A stretch of DNA of 64,000 nt from Saccharomonospora sp. CUA-673 (lineage in GTDB: Bacteria > Actinomycetota > Actinomycetes > Mycobacteriales > Pseudonocardiaceae). Every line of letters starts with the position of its first letter. Positions within the stretch are counted from its first letter, which is position 1. The stretch spans positions 124,001 through 188,000 of the forward strand of contig NZ_MKKE01000066.1 in NCBI RefSeq assembly GCF_001942305.1, written 5' to 3'. Under the pieces are notes generated by a model that saw only the letters and a list, made by a program, of their open reading frames with translations, made no database searches and was not told the origin of the DNA. This document shows positions 28,248-36,705 of the stretch, piece after piece. Made by a program: the position numbers and the translations under genes.

Positions 28248-29462
28248 GTGGCTACCGTGGCAGCGAACGTCAGCGGGACGGTCCCGGCGGGATCGACCCA
28301 GCGGTGGAAGGACAAGAAGCGCTACCTGTGGCTGATGGGGCTGGTGATGCCGTCCCTGGCCTTCGTGGCGATGGGGGCGTATGCGGCCACCGGGCAGGGA
28401 GTGTGGTTTTGGATCGGCCCGGTGGTGATCTTGGTGCTGGTTCCCGCGGTGGACCTGTTGGCTGGGCTCGACCGTTCGAACCCGCCGGATGATGTGATCG
28501 AGGCGCTGGAGAACGACCGCTACTACCGGTGGATCACCTTCCTGTACCTGCCGATCCAGTACGCCGGATTCGTCGCGGCGTTGTGGCTGATCACCCAGGG
28601 CGATCTGTCCGTGGTGGACAAGGTCGGTTTGGCGATCACGGTGGGCACCATCGGCGGCATCGGCATCAACACGGCCCACGAGCTCGGGCACAAGAAGGAG
28701 AGCCACGAGCGGTGGTTGTCCAAGATCGCCCTCGCGCAGAGCTTCTACGGGCATTTCTACATCGAGCACAACCGGGGTCACCACGTGCGGGTGGCGACGC
28801 CGGAAGATCCCGCCAGCGCCCGGGTGGGCGAGAACTTCTACCAGTTCTGGCCGCGCACCGTGTGGGGCTCGCTGACCAGCGCCTGGAACCTGGAGAAAAA
28901 GCGCTACGCGCGGCGTGGCCAGCACCCGTTCCGCCTCGGCAACGATGTGCTCAACGCGTGGTTGATGTCGGCGGTGCTGTGGGCCGGCATGGTGGCCTGG
29001 CTGGGCGTCGGGGTCCTGCCTTATCTGCTGATCCAAGCCGTGGTCGGTTTTTCGTTGCTCGAGGTGGTCAACTACATGGAGCACTACGGGATGCTGCGCC
29101 AGCGGACCGGACCTGATGGCACCGGCCGCTACGAGCGGGTCATGCCCAGCCATAGCTGGAACTCCAACAACATCGCCACCAACGTGCTGCTGTATCACCT
29201 GCAGCGGCACAGCGACCACCACGCCAACCCGACCCGCCGGTACCAGACCCTGCGCGACTACGAGGAATCTCCCGTCCTGCCGACCGGGTACGCCGGGATG
29301 ATCCTGCTGGCCATCGTGCCTGCGATCTGGCGGCGGATCATGGACCCGCGGGTGGCCGCGCACTTCGGTGGCGACATGAGCCAGGCGAACATTTCCCCAC
29401 GGAAACGGGCAAAGGTCTTGGCGCAGTACCCGGTGCCCGCGGCGTCCGAGGAGGCCGCATGA
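28248..29462 (+). CDS. alkB: Alkane 1-monooxygenase
   Basis: The 404-residue integral membrane di-iron enzyme hydroxylates medium to long n-alkanes at the terminal carbon. It has about six membrane helices and all the histidine boxes: HELGHKKESH from residue 144, EHNRGHH from 173, LQRHSDHH near 320, and the NYMEHYG motif. Length agrees with the family. GTG 28248 is five bases after GAGGAGG. Its stop overlaps the rubredoxin ATG (ATGA), giving coupled translation of the electron donor. Rubredoxin, ferredoxin, reductase and a TetR regulator follow in the same direction with overlaps or gaps of a few bases. Confidence 0.97.
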   Translation: MATVAANVSGTVPAGSTQRWKDKKRYLWLMGLVMPSLAFVAMGAYAATGQGVWFWIGPVVILVLVPAVDLLAGLDRSNPPDDVIEALENDRYYRWITFLYLPIQYAGFVAALWLITQGDLSVVDKVGLAITVGTIGGIGINTAHELGHKKESHERWLSKIALAQSFYGHFYIEHNRGHHVRVATPEDPASARVGENFYQFWPRTVWGSLTSAWNLEKKRYARRGQHPFRLGNDVLNAWLMSAVLWAGMVAWLGVGVLPYLLIQAVVGFSLLEVVNYMEHYGMLRQRTGPDGTGRYERVMPSHSWNSNNIATNVLLYHLQRHSDHHANPTRRYQTLRDYEESPVLPTGYAGMILLAIVPAIWRRIMDPRVAAHFGGDMSQANISPRKRAKVLAQYPVPAASEEAA

Positions 29463-29629
29463 GCCAGTACCGCTGCCCCGGCTGCGACTACACCTACGAC
29501 GAAGCAGCCGGCGACCCCCGCGAGGGATTTCCTGCCGGGACCGCCTGGGCGGACGTGCCCGACGACTGGTGCTGTCCCGATTGCGGCGTGCGCGAGAAGG
29601 TCGATTTCGAACCTGGAGAAGGGAAGTGA
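29459..29629 (+). CDS. Rubredoxin
   Basis: This 56-residue iron protein has the two metal knuckles RCPGCDY and CCPDCGV that bind one Fe through four Cys. It begins MSQYRCPG at the ATG overlapping the alkB stop. Rubredoxins of this AlkG2/RubA type pass electrons to AlkB. Its own stop overlaps a GTG start of the ferredoxin gene. Confidence 0.95.
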   Translation: MSQYRCPGCDYTYDEAAGDPREGFPAGTAWADVPDDWCCPDCGVREKVDFEPGEGK

Positions 29630-29826
29630 GCCACGTGGAGATCACCGTCGATCGAGCCAAGTGCGAGGGCCTGGGCATGTGCGAGGCCATGGCGCACGAG
29701 TTCTTCGAGGTCCAAGACGACGGCACCATGGTCGTCTTGGACGAGCACCCGGCCGATGAGCACCGCCAGACAGTCGCCGCCGCCGTGGACGCCTGCCCCG
29801 TGCTGGCACTCACCCTGAAGGGCTGA
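29626..29826 (+). CDS. 3Fe-4S-type ferredoxin of the alk operon
   Basis: The 66-residue product contains DRAKCEGLGMCEAMAHEFFE and a C-terminal DACPVLALTL, the ligand pattern CxxxxxC...CP of [3Fe-4S] ferredoxins. GTG 29626 overlaps the rubredoxin stop (GTGA); a second GTG at 29635 is possible behind GGAGAAGGG. AlkB operons usually need only rubredoxin and its reductase, so an added ferredoxin is unusual; it may have been taken over from a P450 operon like the one at 24963. Confidence 0.88.
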   Translation: MSHVEITVDRAKCEGLGMCEAMAHEFFEVQDDGTMVVLDEHPADEHRQTVAAAVDACPVLALTLKG

Positions 29827-29829
29827 GGC

Positions 29830-31053
29830 ATGGAGCGTCTCGTCGTCGTCGGCGCCTCATTGGCGGGATTGCGCGCGGTGCAGTCCGCCCGCCGCGCCGG
29901 ATTCACCGGCTCGATCACCCTGATCGGTGCCGAGGAGCACGTGCCCTACGACCGGCCGCCGCTGTCCAAGGCATTCCTCGCCGCCGGCCACGATGGCGAG
30001 GCTGTGTCCTTTCACAGTGCCGACGAGCTGCGCGAGCAGTTCGGGGTCGAGCTGCGCCTCGGTGTTTCGGCGGAGGCGTTGGATACGGCGGCACGGGAAG
30101 TCCACCTGCCCGGCCGCGCGGTGCCCTACGATGGGCTGGTCATTGCCACCGGCGCCACACCGCGCACCCTGCCGGGAGCCGACGGGATCGCCGGCGTGCA
30201 TCAGTTGCGCACGCTCGATGACGCCGTGGCGATCCGGAACGCACTGGATGCCGGTGCCCGCACCGTGGTCGTGGGAGCCGGGTTTATCGGGTCCGAGGTC
30301 GCCTCGGCGGCGCGCAAGCGCAATCTGCCTGTCACCGTGGTGGAAGCCTCTGACCTGCCGCTGTCCCGCTCGCTGGGCCTGGAGGTGGGTGCCGTGTGCG
30401 CGGGGCTGCATGGCGCACACGGCACCCACCTCAAGCTTGCCCGCACGGTCAGCGGCCTCGAGTCGCAGTACGGACAGGTCACCGGGGTGCGGCTCGATGA
30501 CGGAACCGTGCTGCCGGCCGATCTGGTCGTGGCCGGCATCGGGGTTACACCCGCCACGACATGGCTGAGCGACAGCAGCCTACCGCTGCACGAGCACGAC
30601 GGCGGTCTGCTGTGCGACTCCACGCTCTGGACCGGCGTCGAGGGGGTGTACGCGGCCGGTGACGTCGCACACGCGGTCAATCCCCTCTTCGACGACGACC
30701 TCATGCGGCTCGAGCACTGGACCACCGCCGCCGAGCAAGGAGCCGTTGCCGCCCGGCACGCGCTCGACCCAGCCGCCGCCGTGGCCCACGCGCCAGTGCC
30801 CTACTTCTGGTCTGACTGGTACGAACACCGCATCCAATTCACTGGGACAGCACACGCCGATGAGGTGCACGTGCTCAGGCCGGCCAGCGAGGGGTTACTT
30901 GCCCTCTATCGCCGCGGTGACCGGCTGGCCGGGGCACTCACGGTCGACCGCCCCGGTGACATCATGAAGTTCCGCCGCCGCATCGCAGCCCGAGGAGACT
31001 GGACCGAAGCCCTCGCGTTCGCCGAGCGGAAAGACGCCACTCCACGTGGCTAG
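29830..31053 (+). CDS. Rubredoxin/ferredoxin reductase
   Basis: The 407-residue FAD protein starts MERLVVVGASLAGLRAVQSA, contains VPYDRPPLSKAFLAAG, the NAD-binding RTVVVGAGFIGSEVASAARK, and VYAAGDVAHAVNPLF. It moves electrons from NAD(P)H to rubredoxin or ferredoxin for AlkB. It begins three bases after the ferredoxin stop. Similarity to the reductase at 23685-24919 is visible throughout (identical GASLAGLRAV and YDRPPLSKAFLA), so the two are duplicates within this replicon or were acquired from related sources. Confidence 0.94.
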   Translation: MERLVVVGASLAGLRAVQSARRAGFTGSITLIGAEEHVPYDRPPLSKAFLAAGHDGEAVSFHSADELREQFGVELRLGVSAEALDTAAREVHLPGRAVPYDGLVIATGATPRTLPGADGIAGVHQLRTLDDAVAIRNALDAGARTVVVGAGFIGSEVASAARKRNLPVTVVEASDLPLSRSLGLEVGAVCAGLHGAHGTHLKLARTVSGLESQYGQVTGVRLDDGTVLPADLVVAGIGVTPATTWLSDSSLPLHEHDGGLLCDSTLWTGVEGVYAAGDVAHAVNPLFDDDLMRLEHWTTAAEQGAVAARHALDPAAAVAHAPVPYFWSDWYEHRIQFTGTAHADEVHVLRPASEGLLALYRRGDRLAGALTVDRPGDIMKFRRRIAARGDWTEALAFAERKDATPRG

Positions 31054-31054
31054 T

Positions 31055-31654
31055 ATGACCCCGATGGCAGCCACCCAGACGGCAACGCAGGACGACCAGG
31101 CACGCCTGCGCACCCGCATCGTGCAGGTCGCCGCCGCCGTCACCAGCGAAACTGGATGGTCCTCGGTAACGATGGGACTGCTCGCCGACACCATCGGAGT
31201 CAGTCGGCAGACTGTCTACAACGAACTCGGCAGCAAACGCCAACTCGCCGAGGAAGTGGTCTTCGCCGAGCTCCAGCAATTCCTGACCCTCGTCGACGCA
31301 GCGTTCCAGGCCCACCCCACCGACCTGGCGGCCGCGGTCCGCACCGCCTGCCGCGACGTGCTCGTCCGCGCCGCAGAAAGCCCGTTGCTCCACGCCATCG
31401 CGAGCACCTCCCATGGCGCACGCCACGACCTGTTGCCCCTGCTCACCACCCAGTCCGAAACACTCATCGACACCGCCAAAACCGTCGTCCGCACCCGCCT
31501 CGCCCTGCTGGCCCGGCCCGTGCCAGACCGAGAACTGACCGCGGCAACCGACATGCTGGTCCGCACGATCCTCAGCCACGTCATGCAACCCAGTGCCTCC
31601 CCGGAGGTAACCGCCGACAACATGGCCTGGCTGACCCAGCAACTACTCGCATGA
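31055..31654 (+). CDS. TetR-family regulator of the alk operon
   Basis: About 199 residues. The DNA-binding domain has VTMGLLADTIGVSRQTVYNE, and the C-terminal domain is the ligand-sensing helical bundle. The ATG at 31055 directly follows the reductase stop; no clear ribosome site is present, so it may be translated by coupling. TetR-type AlkU regulators occupy this position in many actinobacterial alkB operons, where fatty acyl-CoAs relieve repression. It is paralogous to the TetR at 26699. Confidence 0.85.
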   Translation: MTPMAATQTATQDDQARLRTRIVQVAAAVTSETGWSSVTMGLLADTIGVSRQTVYNELGSKRQLAEEVVFAELQQFLTLVDAAFQAHPTDLAAAVRTACRDVLVRAAESPLLHAIASTSHGARHDLLPLLTTQSETLIDTAKTVVRTRLALLARPVPDRELTAATDMLVRTILSHVMQPSASPEVTADNMAWLTQQLLA

Positions 31655-31754
31655 CCGCGACTCGATGCCGCGGACGCGGAACGAACGCGCCGTTACCGGC
31701 GTCGGGTCGCGGGATCACGGGCGTGCTGCCAGCGAGCCAGGGCCTCCGGGGGAG

Positions 31755-31890
31755 ACATGGGTAATAGCGGGCCAGCGACGTCACCGACCTGTGCCCGGAG
31801 AACGTCAGCAGGGTGGAGGTATTGGCTCCGTCCTCGGCGGCATGGTCAAGGCGGAGTGCCGCAGCTGATGCAATGCCCACGCAGAGCGTC
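31755..31890 (-). pseudogene. Tyrosine recombinase C-terminal remnant
   Basis: Two frames on the minus strand together read LHQLRHSALT and HAAEDGANTSTLLTFSGHRS followed by VTSLARYY, the H-x-x-R, GH and Tyr motifs at the end of phage-type integrases. A one-base shift separates them, and no N-terminal or core domain is present on either side. The remainder of the 354-bp gap 31655-32008 holds nothing else recognisable. Confidence 0.6.
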
Positions 31891-32008
31891 TGAAAACGAC
31901 CGTCTGCCGACACCGGTCGGGGTGCATGAATTTCCCCAGGTCGCAGGTGTTGACAACTCGCGTCGAGAAACAACGTCGGCAAACCCATGATCGGGTAGTT
32001 TTCGACGC

Positions 32009-32166
32009 ATGGAGATCGGTTACATGCGCGTCTCGACCGACGAGCAAAACCCCACCGCCCAACGCGACGCCCTGATCCGCGCCGGCGTCACCGAGGACCA
32101 CCTCTACGTCGACCACACCTCGGGAGCCAAGTCCTCCCGGCCGCAGTGGGATGTCGTGTGCCAAGT
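32009..32166 (+). pseudogene. Serine recombinase N-terminal half, cut by a Tn3 end
   Basis: ATG 32009 starts MEIGYMRVSTDEQNPTAQRD, with the catalytic serine, and continues VDHTSGAKSSRPQWDVVCQV. The coding sequence is interrupted by the GGGG of the TIR at 32168. It would be a resolvase or invertase. The missing C-terminal portion is not on the far side of the transposon at 41371; the only related piece is at 27874-28108. Confidence 0.78.
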
Positions 32167-32167
32167 G

Positions 32168-32205
32168 GGGGTACCGGTAGCACACGCCGAAAAAACAACG
32201 GTTAG
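32168..32205 (+). repeat. Tn3-family terminal inverted repeat, left end of the copper unit
   Basis: GGGGTACCGGTAGCACACGC ... AACAACGGTTAG, 38 bp. The inner half is the same as the TIRs at 9495 and 41333; the outer 12 bases differ. It interrupts the recombinase fragment. Confidence 0.8.
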
Positions 32206-32341
32206 CTCGGTTTGGCCAGGTCAGAGACGTGGTTGAGCGGCTGTGTGCTCGTCGACGTTGAGGGTTACCCGCTCTCTGCGGAGTGCTTGCCTGTGGTGAG
32301 GATGTCGCTCGTCAGTGATCGTGTGGCGAGCGGAGTGGTCG

Positions 32342-35300
32342 GTGTCGACGCGGTTTTTCTCCGAGGATGAGATTCGGCGGTTGCGGTCGTGGCCGGAGGA
32401 GATCGGGCGGAATGAGCTGATCTCCTATTTCACGTTGGGCTCGGATGATCGGGCGTGGATACTGCGGTCTGCGCGGGGCTCGGGCAACCGGCTGGGGCTG
32501 GCTGTGCAACTGTGCGCGTTGCCGTGGTTGGGGTTTGTGCCCGATGACGTGCCTGCGGTGCCCAGGTCGGCGTCGAACCGTCTTGCGGTGCAGTTGGGGA
32601 TTGCTGTGGCCGAGCTCGAGACGTATGGCGAGCGGGAGCAGACCCGTACCGAGCATCTGCGGCTGGTCGCGGCCCGGTTGAGGTGGCGCACAGCCGGCGC
32701 GGTGGAGTGGAAGGAGCTGGAGCAGTTTCTGCTGGCCCGGGCGGTCGAGCACGATGCGCCGAGCGTGTTGTTTCGGCTGGGCTGCGAGTACTTGAGCTCG
32801 CAGAAGGTGGTCCGGCCCGGTGCGATCTCGTTGATGGAGCGCATCGCCACGGTTCGTCAGGACGCGGTCGCCGAGGTGTATGGGCGGGTCGAGCCGCTGT
32901 TGGATGAGCACCGGCGCGTGAGCTCGACGGGCTGCTGGCCGTCGAGCAGGGCATGAGCATCTCGCGGTTGGCGTGGCTGCATCGCGGGGCGACGACGGCC
33001 TCGCCGATGGCGATCCGGGGTGAACTGGACAGCTGCGCTACTTGCGCGGGATCGACGCTCACGTGCTGGACTTGTCGAGCTTGCCGGACGCGCGCCGTCG
33101 GCGGCTGGCCGGCGTGGGCCGACGGGCGACGAATCAGGCTCTGGCCCGCCGGGACGAGGACAAGCGGTATCCGGTGCTGCTGGCCACGGCCGCCGAATGC
33201 GCCGTGGAGGTGCTCGACGAGCTCGTTTCCATGTTCGACCAGGCCTTGTCCAACCTGGAAAACCGGGCTCGTCGCAAGCTCGACGAGCACCTAGCGCGGC
33301 GGGCGCGGGCCTCGGAGGACCGGTTGACGCTGTTGGACGAGATGCTGGCCGTGGCCACCGACCTGGACAACGTGCCCGATGCCGCGGTCGGGGCGAAGTT
33401 ACGCAGCGGGATCGGGATGGAGCGGCTGCGTGCTGCCCGGCGGGATCCGAAAGACCGGCTACCGCGTGATCACGGGCATCTGGCCATGGTCGATGCCAGC
33501 TTCACCTATCTGCGCGAGTTCGCCCCGCACGTCATCGGTGCGCTGACCTTCGCCGCCTCGACCGAGGCGCAGCCCCTGGCCGAGGCGGTGACGATCCTGC
33601 GCGAGCTCTACGCCCGCGGTGGCCGCAAGGTCCCCGACGACGCGCCAACGGCCTTCGTCCCGACCCGATGGCGGGACTATCTCGACCGTGCGGCGAAGAG
33701 TGGGAACAGCACCGCATATCGGCATTACTGGGAGTTGGCCACCCTGTTGGGGCTGCGGGATGCGTTGCGCTCGGGCGATATCTGGGTGCCGGGCTCGCGC
33801 CGGTATGCCGACCCGACCACGCTGCTGCTGCCGGCCGAGCAGTGGCCCACGTGGCGCCACGGGTACTGCGCCCTGGTGCAGGCACCTGCTGAGGCCAACA
33901 CCGCCTTGGAGCAGGCCGGACAGCAGTTGCAGGCCGCGCTGACGGACCTGGAGCCGGTCCTGGCCGCCGGGGACGGGCCGGTGCGGATGAGCGAGACCGG
34001 CGAGCTGACCGTCAACCGGCTCTCGGCCGAGGCAGTCCCCGAGGAGGTGGAGAAACTCCGGTTGGACCTGGTGGAGCTGTTGCCGCGGCCGCAACTGACC
34101 GAGCTGCTCATCGAGGTCGACCGGTGGTCGGCCTGGTCGGATCAGCTCACCCACGCCGGCGGTAAAACCCACCGCGAACCCCAGCTGCGCCGCAACCTCT
34201 ACGCCGCGATCCTGGCCCAGGCCTGCAATTTCGGACCGACCGCGATGGCCGAAGCCTCCGGGATCTCGGAGGAGACGCTGCGCTGGACCACCGAGTGGTA
34301 CCTGCGCGAAGACACGTTGCGTGAGGCCAACGCGGCGATCGTCAACCATCATCACGAGCTGCCGCTGGCATCGGTGTGGGGTGGCGGCACCATGTCCTCC
34401 AGCGATGGGCAGCGGTTTCCGATGCGGGGCAAGTCGCTGACCGCGCGGGCGATGAGCCGCTACTTCGTCGACGAAGGCGTGGCCACCTACACCCACGTCT
34501 CCGATCAGCACACCACCTACGGCACGAAGGTCATCCCGGTCACCGACCGCGAAGCCGTCTACGTGCTCGACGAGATCCTCGGCAACACCACCGACCTACC
34601 CATCACCGAACACGCCACCGACACCGCCGGGCAAACCCTGACAGTGTTCGCGCTGTTCACGCTGACCGGATTCACCCTGTCCCCGCGCATCCGGGATCTG
34701 GGCGGTATCACCCTGCACCGCCTCGGCACCCGCAAAGAGACCACCAGCGCGTTCCCGCACGCGGGCGCGTTGCTGACCGGCACGATCGATACCGCGCTGA
34801 TCCGCAGCCAGTGGGACGAGATGCTGCGGCTGGCCGCCTCGCTGAAGTACGGCCACACCACCGCCTCGCTGGTGGTGTCCAAGCTGCACGCCTCCTCGCG
34901 GCGCTCGGCGCTGGCCCAGGCCCTGGTCGAGTATGGCAAGCTGCAACGCACCATCTATGCCCTGCGGTATCTGGCCGACGAGGCCTACCGGCGTCGGATC
35001 ACCCGCCAGCTCAACAAGGGTGAGAGCCTGCACTCGCTGCGCCGGGATCTGTTCTTCGCCCACGAAGGCACCGTGCGGCGCCGCCACCACGAGCAGCAGA
35101 CCGAACAAGCCCTGTGCCTGTCGCTGGTGACCAACGCCGTGATCACCTGGAACACCGCCTACCTCGAACTCGCCCTCGAGCGGTTGTCGCAGCGGCGCGG
35201 GCGCATCGACCGGGACCTGTTGGCGCACGTCTCCCCGGCACTGATGGAACACGTCAATCCATACGGGACGTATGAGTTTCCGATCGAGGCCGAGTACGCG

Positions 35301-35345
35301 CGGAGCGGCTACCGGCCACTACGCAGCCCCAGCGACACAGTGTAG
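32342..35345 (+). pseudogene. tnpA: Tn3-family transposase, two frameshifts
   Basis: GTG 32342 starts VSTRFFSEDEIRRLRSWPEE, colinear with the 9668 transposase. Near 32920 the frame shifts (the second frame has LDGLLAVEQGMSISRLAWLH), and near 33032 a single A missing from GACAAGCTGCGC shifts it again. From 33042 onward it is intact: GGGTMSSSDGQRFPM, ATDTAGQTLTVFALFTLTGF, to GYRPLRSPSDTV at 35345. It is about 1000 codons. The long intact portion and the very close match to the other copy mean that only two bases separate it from a working gene. Confidence 0.9.
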
Positions 35346-35384
35346 GCCTGTCCGCACGGTGGTGAAGCCAGGCGGAGGCTGATC

Positions 35385-36593
35385 TCAGGATGCCGGGGTG
35401 TTCGCGTGGGGTCGTTCGTGGCGGAAGACCGGCACGGCCAGGGCGGCGGCGAGCAGCACTGCTGCGCCGAAGGTGCTCAGGGCCACGGCGAATCCGGTCG
35501 GTAGCAGGATGGCTTGAAAGAGCAGGCTGCCCAGTCCCATGCCGGTGAACAGGGTGAAGACGTTCAGCGCCATGGCCAGCCCACCGTGGCCGGGCAGGTT
35601 GGTGACGATGCCGCCCAGGGGTGGTTGGGTCATGTCGTAGCCCAACGACAGGGCCACGATGCTGGCCTGTACCGCCAGCAGTGGCAGGGGGCTGGCCAGT
35701 AGCAGCGCGCAGACCCCGCCGAGGGCCACGCCGGCGGGGATGATGCGGGCGCGGCCGTAGCGGTCGGCCAGCCGTCCGATGACCGGGCCGAGGAGCAGGC
35801 CGGGAATGCCGTAGCCGAGCAGCGTCAGTCCGATGCCGAACTCGCCCAACTCGAACCGCTGGTGCAGATACACCCCGAGCCAGGTGTAGATCCCGGAGTG
35901 CAGCAACGCGTTGATGAGCACGTAGAGGTAGGTGCGCCGCCCGCGGGCCTGGCGCAGCAGCGCCAGATAACCGGCGGCCACGGTGCGCGGCGCCGGCGGG
36001 GATGCCGACCGCGGGGTCGCCGGCAGCACAGCGAACGCGGCGACCAGCAGCACCAGCCCGGCTACAGCCGCGGCCAGGAACAGTCCGGACCAGCCCACCA
36101 GCGGCTCGCCCAGCGCGCCGGCGGTGGCGCCGACGGCGATGCCGCCGGCCATGCCCCCGAACAACCACCCGAGGGCGTGCCCGCGGCGTTGATACGGCAC
36201 CAGGTCGCCGACCAGGGCCAGCGCGATCGGCACGACACCGCTGGCGCCGATCGCGGTGGCCAGGCGCACCCCGATGAACGCCCCGGCACTGCCGGCCAGC
36301 GCGGTCGCGCCGACCAGCACGGTGAACGCAGCCAGCGAGCCGAGAATGACCGGCCGCCGTCCGAGGTGTTCGGAGACCGGCCCCCACACCAGCACCATCG
36401 CCCCGTAGGGCAGCAGGTAGGCAGGCACGGCCAGCCCGACGAGGCCGGGAGAGACCTGGAAAACCTCGGCCAGCCGCGGGATCAAGGGTGCGACCATGAA
36501 GATCTGCGCGAAGATCACGAACGCGGCGGCGGTCAGCAGCGCCAGCATGCCCCGCGGGGCGGCGGGCATGGTCGTGGTCGTGTGTTCAGGCAC
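35385..36593 (-). CDS. MFS exporter
   Basis: This approximately 402-residue transporter has twelve predicted helices. The MFS motif A is visible after helix 2 (GPVSEHLGRRPVIL) and repeated after helix 8 (GRLADRYGRARII). Drug:H+ antiporter-type exporters of this kind expel toxic organics or metal complexes; inside a copper unit, copper-chelate or chalkophore export is an inference. GTG 36593 is preferred for AAGGAAA upstream; an in-frame ATG at 36632 has no such signal. A truncated copy of the C-terminus is at 18479-18811. Confidence 0.88.
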   Translation of the reverse strand: MPEHTTTTMPAAPRGMLALLTAAAFVIFAQIFMVAPLIPRLAEVFQVSPGLVGLAVPAYLLPYGAMVLVWGPVSEHLGRRPVILGSLAAFTVLVGATALAGSAGAFIGVRLATAIGASGVVPIALALVGDLVPYQRRGHALGWLFGGMAGGIAVGATAGALGEPLVGWSGLFLAAAVAGLVLLVAAFAVLPATPRSASPPAPRTVAAGYLALLRQARGRRTYLYVLINALLHSGIYTWLGVYLHQRFELGEFGIGLTLLGYGIPGLLLGPVIGRLADRYGRARIIPAGVALGGVCALLLASPLPLLAVQASIVALSLGYDMTQPPLGGIVTNLPGHGGLAMALNVFTLFTGMGLGSLLFQAILLPTGFAVALSTFGAAVLLAAALAVPVFRHERPHANTPAS

Positions 36594-36705
36594 GTCGTTT
36601 CCTTGTGCGGCAGTGTTGGGACGCGGCAGCACCGGGCGCGCGGCGTGTCGAGTGGGCCGCGCACCCGGCCTGGCCGGGCGCCAGAGTGATGGGTGTGAAC
36701 GTCGG

